From JAUVXJ01 sp964577995 (lineage in GTDB: Bacteria; Chloroflexota; Anaerolineae; UBA7937; B3-Chlor), in contig CAZOBP010000061.1 of NCBI GenBank assembly GCA_964577995.1, forward strand, positions 1 to 14,432: a stretch of 14,432 bases of DNA, in the 5' to 3' direction. Under the pieces are notes generated by a model, which ran no database searches, was not told the DNA's origin, and worked only from the letters and a program-made list of their open reading frames with translations. Within the stretch, counting starts at the first letter, position 1. The number at the start of each line of letters is the position of its first letter. Positions 7,594-13,794 of this stretch are shown here, one piece after another. The translations under genes were made by a program, and so were the position numbers.

Positions 7594-8760
7594 ATGAGAA
7601 TCCTGGTCTTGGGCAGCGGGCTGATGGGTCCGGCGGCGGCCTTCAACGCTTTGTCCGACGCTGACGTATCAGAGGTCGTCCTCTGTGATCTCCATCAGGA
7701 GCAGTTGGACGCTGCGTTGGCCAGACTTCGGGGCCTGGAGGGCGCAAAGAAGCTCTCCACCATAGCCCTCGACTTGAGCGACTTGCCCGCAGCAACCCGG
7801 CTGATGGCGGGCTTCGATAGCATCGTGGGCGCTCTTCCCTGGGCCGCTGTGGCCTGGGGCATCCGGGCGGCAGTGGCCGCCGGGACACCGCTCGTGGATC
7901 TGGCTCGGCCGCTCGAGGGGGAGCTTCCGGACCTGAGGCGAGAGGTGGAAAGAGCGGGCGGGCTGGTCATCCTGGGATGTGGCGTGGAGCCGGGCTTGAC
8001 CGAGATCCTGGCCCGCCACCTGGCGGAGAAGCTGGACGAGGTAAGCGAGCTGCACATCAAGTGCGGCGGCATCCCTGAGTTTTCCACCCCGCCCCTGGGT
8101 TACAAGATCGTCTTCGGCGGGCGGAAGTTGCCCTTGAGGGAGGAGGATGTTCACGTCGTTGAAGACGGGGAACTGAAGCTGGTGGGTCGCTACTCGGGAG
8201 TGGAGACGGTGTTCTTTCCCGGTGTGGGGGAGGTCGAGGCCTGGCACGAGGGGTTTTTGCCCTGGCTGATGGACCTGGAGGCCTTGAAGGGCCTGAAGGT
8301 GGGCACGCAGAAGACCATTCGCTGGCCCGGCTACGCGGCCAAGGTCACGGTGCTCAAGGAGCTGGGGCTGCTCAGCGAGGAGCCTGTGGAGGTGGACGGC
8401 GTGGAGGTGGCACCCAAGAGGCTGGTCGACGCGGTGCTCTACCCCCATGTCAAGCTGGAGGAGGGCGAGCGCGACGTGACCCTCTTCCGTGTGGAGGCCA
8501 TAGGGAAGAAGGATGGGAGTCCCGTCCGCCTCAAGGTGGAGATGGTGGACCGGTACGACGACAGGCTGGGCTTCACCTCCATGGCCCGCACCACCGCCTT
8601 CACCGGGGCCATCGTGGCCCGTTTGTTCGCCCGCGGTGACCTGAAGGCCAAGGGTCTGTTCACGCCGGAGCAGCTGATCACAGGGCCGCTGCTCCAGAGA
8701 TTGCTGGAGGAGTTGGCCGCCCTCAACGTTCACTTCGAGGAGACGCAGGAGCAGGTCTGA
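7594..8760 (+). CDS. Saccharopine dehydrogenase family protein, lysine 6-dehydrogenase-like
   Basis: A 388-residue NAD(P)-dependent oxidoreductase. The Rossmann motif LGSGLMG is at residues 6-12. It is followed by GCGVEPGLTEILA and CGGIPEFSTPPLGYKIVF, blocks shared with lysine 6-dehydrogenase and saccharopine dehydrogenase-like proteins. The C-terminal stretch VEMVDRYDDRLGFTSMARTTAFT and LFTPEQL resembles what I recall of the lysine 6-dehydrogenase of Geobacillus. Such enzymes oxidise the side-chain amine of lysine to allysine/piperideine-6-carboxylate. GGAG at 7580-7583 serves the ATG at 7594 with a 10-nt spacing. It is the last + strand gene of the catabolic block; its stop lies 37 bp from the convergent pyrophosphatase fragment. 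The exact substrate (lysine or another diamino acid) is not determined by sequence. Confidence 0.8.
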   Translation: MRILVLGSGLMGPAAAFNALSDADVSEVVLCDLHQEQLDAALARLRGLEGAKKLSTIALDLSDLPAATRLMAGFDSIVGALPWAAVAWGIRAAVAAGTPLVDLARPLEGELPDLRREVERAGGLVILGCGVEPGLTEILARHLAEKLDEVSELHIKCGGIPEFSTPPLGYKIVFGGRKLPLREEDVHVVEDGELKLVGRYSGVETVFFPGVGEVEAWHEGFLPWLMDLEALKGLKVGTQKTIRWPGYAAKVTVLKELGLLSEEPVEVDGVEVAPKRLVDAVLYPHVKLEEGERDVTLFRVEAIGKKDGSPVRLKVEMVDRYDDRLGFTSMARTTAFTGAIVARLFARGDLKAKGLFTPEQLITGPLLQRLLEELAALNVHFEETQEQV

Positions 8761-8797
8761 GTTGCAGAGGGTGGCGAGTGGTGCGGCGGCGCGCTGC

Positions 8798-9285
8798 TCA
8801 GTCTCCGGGGCCCTGCGGTTTCCCGAATACCTCTTGGTAGTCCTCGATGGCCGCCGCGACGACCTCTTGAGCGGTGGCGCTGCCGTATGCCGCCTGTACA
8901 GAGACCTGGGATTCCTGCCCGGGAACCAGCTTGTAGGTGGCGAAGTAGTGAACCAGCCGCTCGATGAGGCGGGGCGGCAGGTCCGAGACGTCCGTGGCCT
9001 CCCCCCAGAAGTTGTCGTTCTCGAGCACGGCCACGATCTTGTCATCCGCTTTGCCGCCGTCGATGGTGCTGATGCCGCCCACCGCGCGGGCACAAAGGAG
9101 GATCTCGGCCCGCTCGATGGGCCGTTCGCTGACCACGCAGATGTCCAGAGGGTCGCCATCCCCCTCGTTGGCACCGTCGCACAGAGCGGCGACCCGCTGG
9201 CCGCAATAGGTGCGGGGGACGAACCCGTACAGGGTGGGCGGCTGCGAAGAGGTACGCTGGTGGCGGTCCACGAGGAGATACCCGG
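8798..9285 (-). pseudogene. ppa: Inorganic pyrophosphatase, C-terminal body without its N-terminus (piece A)
   Basis: Reading on the minus strand from about 9285 to the stop at 8798, this encodes about 163 residues of a type I (soluble, Mg-dependent) pyrophosphatase. It begins at GYLLVDRHQRTSSQPPTLYGF. Catalytic positions by comparison with the E. coli enzyme are kept: the Arg of VDR, Tyr of LYGF, the Asp set of GDGDPLD, Asp and Lys of IDGGKADDK, and the YK of FATYK. The frame is undamaged. What is missing is the N-terminal ~47 residues with the Glu, Lys and Glu of the EI...KYEVDK block, so this piece cannot be an active enzyme alone. Upstream the frame stays open through unrelated sequence with no convincing start; a GTG near 9375 has only a weak GGGAG before it. 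The missing N-terminus exists twice nearby (pieces B and C). The intact parent would be about 208 residues. Confidence 0.8.
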
Positions 9286-9378
9286 CCCTTTTCGCCCGGG
9301 TGACGACGGCCGGGAGCCTCGCCGCGTTGCCGGCCTGGAGGGCCTGAGGGCTCGGTGCGTCGCCGCCGCCGGGCACGC

Positions 9379-9506
9379 ACCACTGGTTTCTCCCGTGGGC
9401 CGGAATCTCTGGCCCCGCTGTCGTCGCCAAGCGCACACTCCTGGCAATGCTTGTACAGACTTTGGTACAATCATCGCATAGCGGGCCGGAGCTACAGTCA
9501 AACACT
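9379..9506 (-). repeat. Degraded copy of the FAD-oxidoreductase promoter/leader (copy A')
   Basis: This stretch aligns collinearly with 13669-13794, the promoter and leader of the FAD oxidoreductase gene. The promoter end (9473-9506 against 13761-13794) is gap-free with 25 of 34 bases identical. The leader end (9381-9410 against 13671-13700) is gap-free with 19 of 30, sharing TTCTCCCG and CCGGAA. The middle needs small gaps. On the minus strand the -35 is TTGACT (9496-9501), and the -10 at 17 nt spacing is TGCGAT (9473-9478), much poorer than TAGAAT in the other copy. It points toward pyrophosphatase piece A, 94 bp downstream. Confidence 0.6.
9451..9471 (+). promoter_or_regulatory. Possible + strand -10 with overlapping inverted repeat, upstream of the beta-helix gene
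   Basis: TACAAT at 9466-9471 is a plausible -10 for the + strand gene at 9737. It overlaps a perfect 6-bp inverted repeat, TTGTAC (9451-9456) and GTACAA (9465-9470) with an 8-nt spacer, shaped like a repressor operator. The -35 region is poor. The equivalent positions in the homologous stretch at 13740-13760 do not keep this repeat, so it would be new to this copy. Confidence 0.3.
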
Positions 9507-9736
9507 GCAGACTGCCGTTTCCCTCGTGGGCCCTGGAGCAGAGTCCGCCGACCCCGTGCCACTCGGAGCCACAGGGTCGAAGAAGACAGCAGTCGATCGG
9601 CTTCGGTCCGCGAGGAAGCCCGCGTGACGAGCGAAGGGAGGTGAGAGGAACCGCAAGGAAAAGCCCAATCCTGCCAGACGTCCGCATCTACCAGCCAGGC
9701 GCATTCAATCCCCAGCCATGAAGGAGGCAGCAAGAG
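9507..9736 (+). other. Untranslated leader of the beta-helix gene; nothing recognised
   Basis: About 230 bp of GC-rich sequence before the beta-helix start. It contains several short hairpins, for instance around CGGCTTCGGTCCG (about 9598-9610) and CGCG...CGCG (about 9609-9624), and ends with AAGGAGG (9721-9727). I tested it by eye for c-di-GMP, cobalamin, TPP and T-box motifs and found none that fit. No convincing small gene is present. Confidence 0.4.
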
Positions 9737-11443
9737 ATGGACACGAGAAGGTTCGTCAAGCCTCTTCTCTTCACCAGCCTGATCCTGGCCCTTGTGGGCA
9801 GCGTGAGCGTCGTCCTCGCCCGCGGGCCAGCGACAGCCTCGACGAGACCCGCGGCACAGGACCCCTTGCCTGTGGGCTTCGCCTTCACCTACCAGGGCCG
9901 TCTCATGGACGAGGGTGACCCCGCGAACGGCCTCTACGACTTCCAGTTCGAACTCTTCGACTCCAACAGCGACCCCGTGGGACCGGTGGTCACTGTGCTG
10001 GACCAGACGGTGATCGGCGGGCTGTTCACGGTTCAACTTGACTTCGGAGATGTGTTCGATGGGAGGAAGCGGTGGCTCCAGATCGGCGTGCGGCTCAGCG
10101 CGAGCTCGGATCCTTATACCATCTTGTCGGATCTTCAGGAACTGACGGCCGCACCGTACGCCCTCTACGCCTTGGATGTGGGGGTGAACTATGCTGGGTC
10201 TTCCTCCCAAGGGGGAGCGGCGCTGAACCTGAGCTGTGCAGGATGCGTGAACAGCGCGGAGATCGAGAACGGCACCATCGCCTTGGCCGACATCGGTCAG
10301 AATGGCTGCGGACCAGGCCAGGTGATGAAGTGGACCGGCGCGGAGTGGACCTGCTCCAACGCGTACGCCACGACGGTGATCGTGAGTCCGGTGGGCACAC
10401 CTCTGGACAACGGCGCGGCCCTGCTCGTCGCTTTGAAGGGCATCTCTGACGCGTCGGTGGGCAACCCCTACCTGCTCAAGATCGAGCCGGGGCGCTATGA
10501 CCTGGGCAGCCAGTCGCTGGCGATGAAGGACTGGGTGGACATCGAAGGCTCCGGTGAACTGGTCACCACCATCATAGCGTCAGGGAGCTCGTCCTATCAT
10601 AGTGGCACGGTGGTGGGGGCGAACAATGCGGAGCTCCGCTTCCTGACCGTGGAGAACAGCGGCGGAAGCTATTACGCTATCGCCATCTACAACGGAGACA
10701 CCTCGCCTCTCCTGACACACGTGACGGCCTCAGCCTGGGGCGGGAACGCCAACTACGGCGTGCGCAACGCCACCACCTCCTCTGCGTCTCCCACCATGGT
10801 CAACGTGACCGCCCTCGCCGCAGGAGGGGCCACGGCTGTGGGCGTGGAGAACGATGTCTCCACAGCTACCATGAAGGGCGTCACCGCCCAGGGCTCGGGG
10901 GCCACCGACGCCAACTACGGCATCTACAACGACGGGGTCTCCATCACCATGACCGACGTGACGGCCATGGCCTCGGGAGGAGACAGCGCCAGGGCCATCC
11001 GTAACGCTTACTGCTCAACGACCATGATCAATGTCACCGCCACCGCCTCAGGAAGCAGTTCCGAGAACTGGGCGGTGTATAACCAGCACTCCCCGGCAGT
11101 GATGTCCAACGTCACCCTCACAGCGCAGGGCACCGACAGTAGGGGAATCCTCAACTCCGGCCCCGTGTCCGGCAGCTTCCTGGTGACCGTGGACCACTCG
11201 CGCATCAGCGGTGACACGTATGGAGTCTACAACGATCACACCTCCTCCACCAGCCCGTACACGGTCAAGGTGGACACATCGCTCGTGAGCGGCGGCACAA
11301 ACACCATCTTCAACGGCGCCTACGTCACCACTATGGTGGGCGGCTCTCAGCTCGCCGGCGGGCCCAGGTCTGGCAGCGGTTTCACCTGCGCCGGGGTGTA
11401 CGACGAGAACTACACCTTCTACAGCAGCACCTGCCCGCCCTAG
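9737..11443 (+). CDS. Secreted right-handed beta-helix repeat protein
   Basis: A 568-residue exported protein. Residues 1-28 form a signal peptide (MDTRR, then a hydrophobic core ending VVLA-RG). Residues 48-150 match a domain common in large secreted or tail-fibre-like proteins: FTYQGRLMDEG, a beta-rich middle, and ELTAAPYALYAL at the end. Residues 165-210 contain CAGCV...EIENGTI...DI...GCGPGQVMKWTGAEWTC, a cysteine-bearing linker typical of the same group. From about 245 to 530 there are seven or eight degenerate rungs of about 25-28 residues of the form M-x-x-VTA...GG...YG-(I/V)-YN (DNA about 10700-11320), i.e. a parallel beta-helix. No catalytic motif is evident, so surface binding, structure or a polysaccharide-directed role are all possible. 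AAGGAGG 9 nt upstream supports the start. The next gene follows after 9 bp. The pair lies between two pieces of a pyrophosphatase gene. Confidence 0.85.
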   Translation: MDTRRFVKPLLFTSLILALVGSVSVVLARGPATASTRPAAQDPLPVGFAFTYQGRLMDEGDPANGLYDFQFELFDSNSDPVGPVVTVLDQTVIGGLFTVQLDFGDVFDGRKRWLQIGVRLSASSDPYTILSDLQELTAAPYALYALDVGVNYAGSSSQGGAALNLSCAGCVNSAEIENGTIALADIGQNGCGPGQVMKWTGAEWTCSNAYATTVIVSPVGTPLDNGAALLVALKGISDASVGNPYLLKIEPGRYDLGSQSLAMKDWVDIEGSGELVTTIIASGSSSYHSGTVVGANNAELRFLTVENSGGSYYAIAIYNGDTSPLLTHVTASAWGGNANYGVRNATTSSASPTMVNVTALAAGGATAVGVENDVSTATMKGVTAQGSGATDANYGIYNDGVSITMTDVTAMASGGDSARAIRNAYCSTTMINVTATASGSSSENWAVYNQHSPAVMSNVTLTAQGTDSRGILNSGPVSGSFLVTVDHSRISGDTYGVYNDHTSSTSPYTVKVDTSLVSGGTNTIFNGAYVTTMVGGSQLAGGPRSGSGFTCAGVYDENYTFYSSTCPP

Positions 11444-11452
11444 GAGGTCAGC

Positions 11453-11776
11453 ATGACCCTGAGAACCCTGGCTACCATAAGCTGCGCACTGCTGATCTTG
11501 ACCGCCTTGCTGGCCCTCGGCGGGAAGGCCCTGGCTCAGCCAGGAGTAGCCGTGTCGGCTCCCATGGCTACCAGCTATGACCTCTCCTGGTGGTCGGTCG
11601 ATGGCGGAGGACACACCTTCAGCGGCGACGGGGAGTACGAACTAAGCGGGACCACCGGCCAGCCAGACGCTGGGCTAGGTCGGACCAGCGGCGGCTACCG
11701 CCTCAGAGGCGGCTTCTGGAGTTTTGGACCTGCACGGTATGACATCTATCTGGCGCTGGGGCTGAAGCGGTACTGA
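11453..11776 (+). CDS. Small secreted protein with DLSWWSVDGGG...GGFW cassette and YLxLxLK-Y tail
   Basis: A 107-residue exported protein: signal peptide in residues 1-29 (hydrophobic LLILTALLALGGKALA) and then one compact cassette, YDLSWWSVDGGG through GQPDAG to GGYRLRGGFW. The cassette recurs at the C-termini of many secreted proteins in Chloroflexota and related environmental bacteria. The last residues, YDIYLALGLKRY, resemble the IYLPLVLKN-type tail that ends many surface proteins of these bacteria and may act in anchoring or export; its function is unproven. AGGAGG lies just before the ATG, and the gene begins 9 bp after the beta-helix gene, so both come from one transcript. Its 3' end lies about 20 bp from pyrophosphatase piece B on the opposite strand. 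Confidence 0.8.
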   Translation: MTLRTLATISCALLILTALLALGGKALAQPGVAVSAPMATSYDLSWWSVDGGGHTFSGDGEYELSGTTGQPDAGLGRTSGGYRLRGGFWSFGPARYDIYLALGLKRY

Positions 11777-11796
11777 AGAGCGGTCGCGGACAAGCG

Positions 11797-11966
11797 CGCT
11801 GGGGGCGATCCACGAGGAGATAGCCGGTGGCCTTGTCCACCTCGTACTTGACGAAGTCGTAGGGCGTGATCTCGACGTAGGCGTAGACCATGCTGGGAGG
11901 CGCGGGACCTGGCTCCAGCCCGTGCCAGGGGTGGGGACGCCAGGAGTAGAAAGGAGTGCTGCTCAT
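11797..11966 (-). pseudogene. ppa: Inorganic pyrophosphatase, N-terminal fragment (piece B)
   Basis: On the minus strand, AGGAGG and ATG (11966-11964) start 57 residues of a type I pyrophosphatase: MSSTPFYSWRPHPWHGL, then AYVEITPYDFVKYEVDK and GYLLVDRPQR. Catalytic residues equivalent to E. coli Glu20, Lys29, Glu31 and Arg43 are present (Glu32, Lys40, Glu42, Arg54). Homology then stops at 11797. The open frame runs on for about 30 unrelated residues, ending at 11703 antisense to the secreted-protein gene. The last 31 bp (11797-11827) match the first 31 bp of piece A (9255-9285) at 28 positions, so B and A overlap by about ten codons, as if one gene was split. It follows the FAD oxidoreductase gene by 109 bp and may be co-transcribed with it. 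A short chimeric peptide could be made but would not be an active enzyme. Confidence 0.75.
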
Positions 11967-11977
11967 CCTTGCCTCCT
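11864..11977. repeat. 114-bp perfect direct repeat, copy 1 (pyrophosphatase 5' end)
   Basis: Bases 11864-11977 are identical, base for base, to 13902-14015. The repeat spans the ribosome binding site and the first ~35 codons of pyrophosphatase pieces B and C. Homology continues on both sides but with many mismatches: about one in five in the 40 bp toward lower coordinates, and roughly one in three with a gap on the upstream side. A sharply bounded identical core inside older homology is the signature of gene conversion. Confidence 0.9.
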
Positions 11978-12028
11978 CCGAAGCTGGCTCACAGAGATCA
12001 CGGGACGACAGCGGCCCTCAGGTTGAGC

Positions 12029-12043
12029 GACTGCTTGGCAGTC
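12029..12043 (-). other. Perfect short hairpin between FAD oxidoreductase and pyrophosphatase piece B
   Basis: GACTGC (12029-12034) and GCAGTC (12038-12043) form a perfect 6-bp stem with a 3-nt loop. Outer GTTG (12022-12025) and CAAC (12049-12052) could add a second short stem. It lies 33 bp past the FAD oxidoreductase stop. There is no T-run on the minus strand, so I do not call it an intrinsic terminator; an attenuating or stabilising hairpin is possible. Confidence 0.4.
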
Positions 12044-12075
12044 AAGGCCAACTGTGAACGTCAAGACCCACAGAC

Positions 12076-13587
12076 CTAGACCACCGTGGTCTGGAACTTT
12101 GTCCCGTCCTGTTTGCACAATGCCTGTGCAAGGCGACGTCCGGACATGACACCGGTCGGAAGACCGCCGCCCGGCTCGACCCACTGCCCGCACATATAGA
12201 AGTTCCGCAGGCCGGGCAGGGTCTGGCGCATGCGCTTCATCATGGTGTACGAGTTCTCCGGCGTGATCAGCCAGCCTTCGAAACTGCCTTTCCAGTTGCC
12301 CGTGTAGCGCTCGAAAGTCAACGGCGTCGCCACATCCACCATCTCCACCCTCTGGGAGATACCGGGGAAGCGCTGGTCCAGCAGTTCCACCACTGTGCGC
12401 GCTACCTGCTCTTTCTTCTCCTTGTAGGCTGTCGGATCCTGCGCTAGCTCTCTCCAATACTCGTAACTGCTGGCCATCATCACCACCAGGCTGGTCTTGC
12501 CGGCCGGCGCCAGTGTGGGATCTTGGTTGAAGATGTGGACCGGCATTCTGTCCCGCACCTCATGCCCGATTTCCGTCGGCTGGCGCAAGGGGAAACTCGT
12601 GCCACCGACCGTCTTGGGCTCATCGCGAAAAGAGCGGCTTACTCCCACTCCCACGTACAACAACGGCGGAAAGAGGGGCCATTTCTCGTAAGGCTCGCGC
12701 GTCTCCTCATCCGCGTACTTGCCTTCCAGCATCTTGAAGATGGTGGTATACCCATCCGCCGCGGACACCACCCGGGCCGAGCGGTGCTCACTCCCATCCG
12801 CCAGTCGGACGCCCACCGCTTTGTCCTCTTCGACGAGAATCCTCTCCACCCGGCTATCGTAGTGGATGACTCCCCCCAGTTCAGTGTAGCGCTTGGCCAG
12901 TGCCTGCGACATGGGCAAGGAACCGCCGATGGGGTAACCCGCATTCCTGTTGTGCAGGTAGGCAAAGGTGAAGAGCATGAAGAACATGGAGAATTCTGGA
13001 ATCCACATTTCCAGCAGCCCTTCGCGGAGTACTGGGTCTTTGAACCGCGTGGAGAACTCCGCGGCGGTGATCTTCATCCACTTCCGCATTGCTCTCCCCT
13101 TGGTCGCCAGAATCAGTCCGAGCTTGAGACCCTTTTGCAGGCGCCTGAGCGGCGGGTCTGATTCGGAGGCCTGGTCAAAACCGAGGCACATGCGGATACC
13201 TTGGACGAAATCGTGGATGGGCTCGGAGTCTTGGGGCGAGAACTCTAGCAGATGCTCCTCCAGCCTGTCCACGTTCGAGTAGAAGATGAGGGTGCGCCCA
13301 TCGGCGCTCTCGTAGCGCATGTACTCGTCCATGTTGATGAACTCGCGCCCCTGGGCAATGCCGACTTCCTCCCAGTAGCGGTACATGCCGCTCTGGGGTG
13401 AGGAGCCCACCAGCCAGGCGACACAGCCGTCAATGGTGTACCCTTTGCGTTTCCAGGCTGTGCACAGGCCACCCGGCAAGTTGTGCATCTCAAAGATTCG
13501 CGTGCGGTAGCCATTCATCTGCGCGTAGATCCCAGCCGAAAGCCCTGCGAACCCGGCGCCGATGATGATGACTGAGTCGTCGTCCAT
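12076..13587 (-). CDS. FAD-dependent oxidoreductase, phytoene desaturase/CrtI-like
   Basis: A 503-residue flavoprotein of the phytoene dehydrogenase-related (NAD(P)/FAD amine-oxidase fold) family. The N-terminal dinucleotide-binding motif is IIGAGFAGLSAG (Gly10, Gly12, Gly15), with Glu33 of IFEMHNLPGG for ribose binding and Gly39-Gly40 following. The C-terminal FAD-binding block is FYMCGQWVEPGGGLPTGVMSGRRLAQAL, as in CrtI, carotenoid isomerases and retinol saturases. Length is typical. The start has GGGAG 8 nt upstream and follows an almost perfect promoter at 13761-13789. The frame is intact, unlike the pyrophosphatase pieces on both sides. No phytoene synthase or other carotenoid gene is visible, so the substrate could be a carotenoid, another polyprenyl or a different lipid. 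The neighbouring pyrophosphatase fragments hint at a former pairing of an isoprenoid redox enzyme with diphosphate removal; this is inference. Confidence 0.87.
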   Translation of the reverse strand: MDDDSVIIIGAGFAGLSAGIYAQMNGYRTRIFEMHNLPGGLCTAWKRKGYTIDGCVAWLVGSSPQSGMYRYWEEVGIAQGREFINMDEYMRYESADGRTLIFYSNVDRLEEHLLEFSPQDSEPIHDFVQGIRMCLGFDQASESDPPLRRLQKGLKLGLILATKGRAMRKWMKITAAEFSTRFKDPVLREGLLEMWIPEFSMFFMLFTFAYLHNRNAGYPIGGSLPMSQALAKRYTELGGVIHYDSRVERILVEEDKAVGVRLADGSEHRSARVVSAADGYTTIFKMLEGKYADEETREPYEKWPLFPPLLYVGVGVSRSFRDEPKTVGGTSFPLRQPTEIGHEVRDRMPVHIFNQDPTLAPAGKTSLVVMMASSYEYWRELAQDPTAYKEKKEQVARTVVELLDQRFPGISQRVEMVDVATPLTFERYTGNWKGSFEGWLITPENSYTMMKRMRQTLPGLRNFYMCGQWVEPGGGLPTGVMSGRRLAQALCKQDGTKFQTTVV

Positions 13588-13668
13588 GCAGTTTCTCCCT
13601 ATTCACTGGTTTGAACTTGGCAGCTAACGAGAATCGCAGCCAGCGGGGGCGGTTGGGGACGCTCTCGT

Positions 13669-13794
13669 GCCACCTACTTCTCCCGCTGTCCGGAACCCTA
13701 GGTCACTTCGCTGTCTCTCATCGCAGCCCGTGGCACGTGCTGTCGCAATCTGGTAAAACGATTCTATCGCGGGCTGGTGCCACTGTCAAACGCT
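13669..13794 (-). repeat. Promoter/leader of the FAD oxidoreductase (copy C' of the repeated leader)
   Basis: This is the better-preserved copy of the leader also found at 9379-9506. On the minus strand it comprises the promoter and the first ~90 nt of transcript. Conserved blocks include GTTTGAC, GCCCGC, TTCCGG and CGGGAGAA. The FAD gene's untranslated leader is about 165 nt in all and contains a hairpin ACG-AGAG-CGT flanked by GG/CC. The retained blocks in the non-coding leader could reflect a structured RNA or just common descent. Confidence 0.6.
13761..13789 (-). promoter_or_regulatory. Sigma70 promoter of the FAD oxidoreductase gene
   Basis: On the minus strand: perfect -35 TTGACA (13789-13784), 17-bp spacer, then TAGAAT (13766-13761), a 5/6 match to the -10 consensus. 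Transcription would start near 13754 and run about 165 nt before the ATG at 13587. The stop codon of pyrophosphatase piece C (TGA, 13788-13786) lies inside this -35 element. Confidence 0.8.

Noticed and set aside
7669..9687. Long 672-codon minus-strand open frame
   Set aside because: It is antisense to the well-supported dehydrogenase gene and shows only composition-driven sequence; the pyrophosphatase frame is a different one.
9507..9736. Riboswitch (cobalamin or c-di-GMP type) before the beta-helix gene
   Set aside because: Isolated matches such as AAGCCC and CCTGCC occur, but the conserved cores and their order do not fit any class I know.
9286..10210. Long N-terminal extension of pyrophosphatase piece A on the minus strand
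   Set aside because: The frame is open to 10210 but the extension is antisense to the beta-helix gene and shows no domain; it reflects GC-rich codon bias, not a real fusion.
12029..12043. Intrinsic terminator after the FAD oxidoreductase gene
   Set aside because: The stem is short (6 bp) and no T-run follows on the minus strand.
13588..13760. FAD-gene leader as a T-box riboswitch (GATGAGAGACAG and GGTGGCACGAGAG pieces recall T-box stem I)
   Set aside because: No UGGNACC antiterminator bulge or specifier arrangement can be placed, and the downstream gene is not an amino-acid gene. Similarity is limited to short common pieces.
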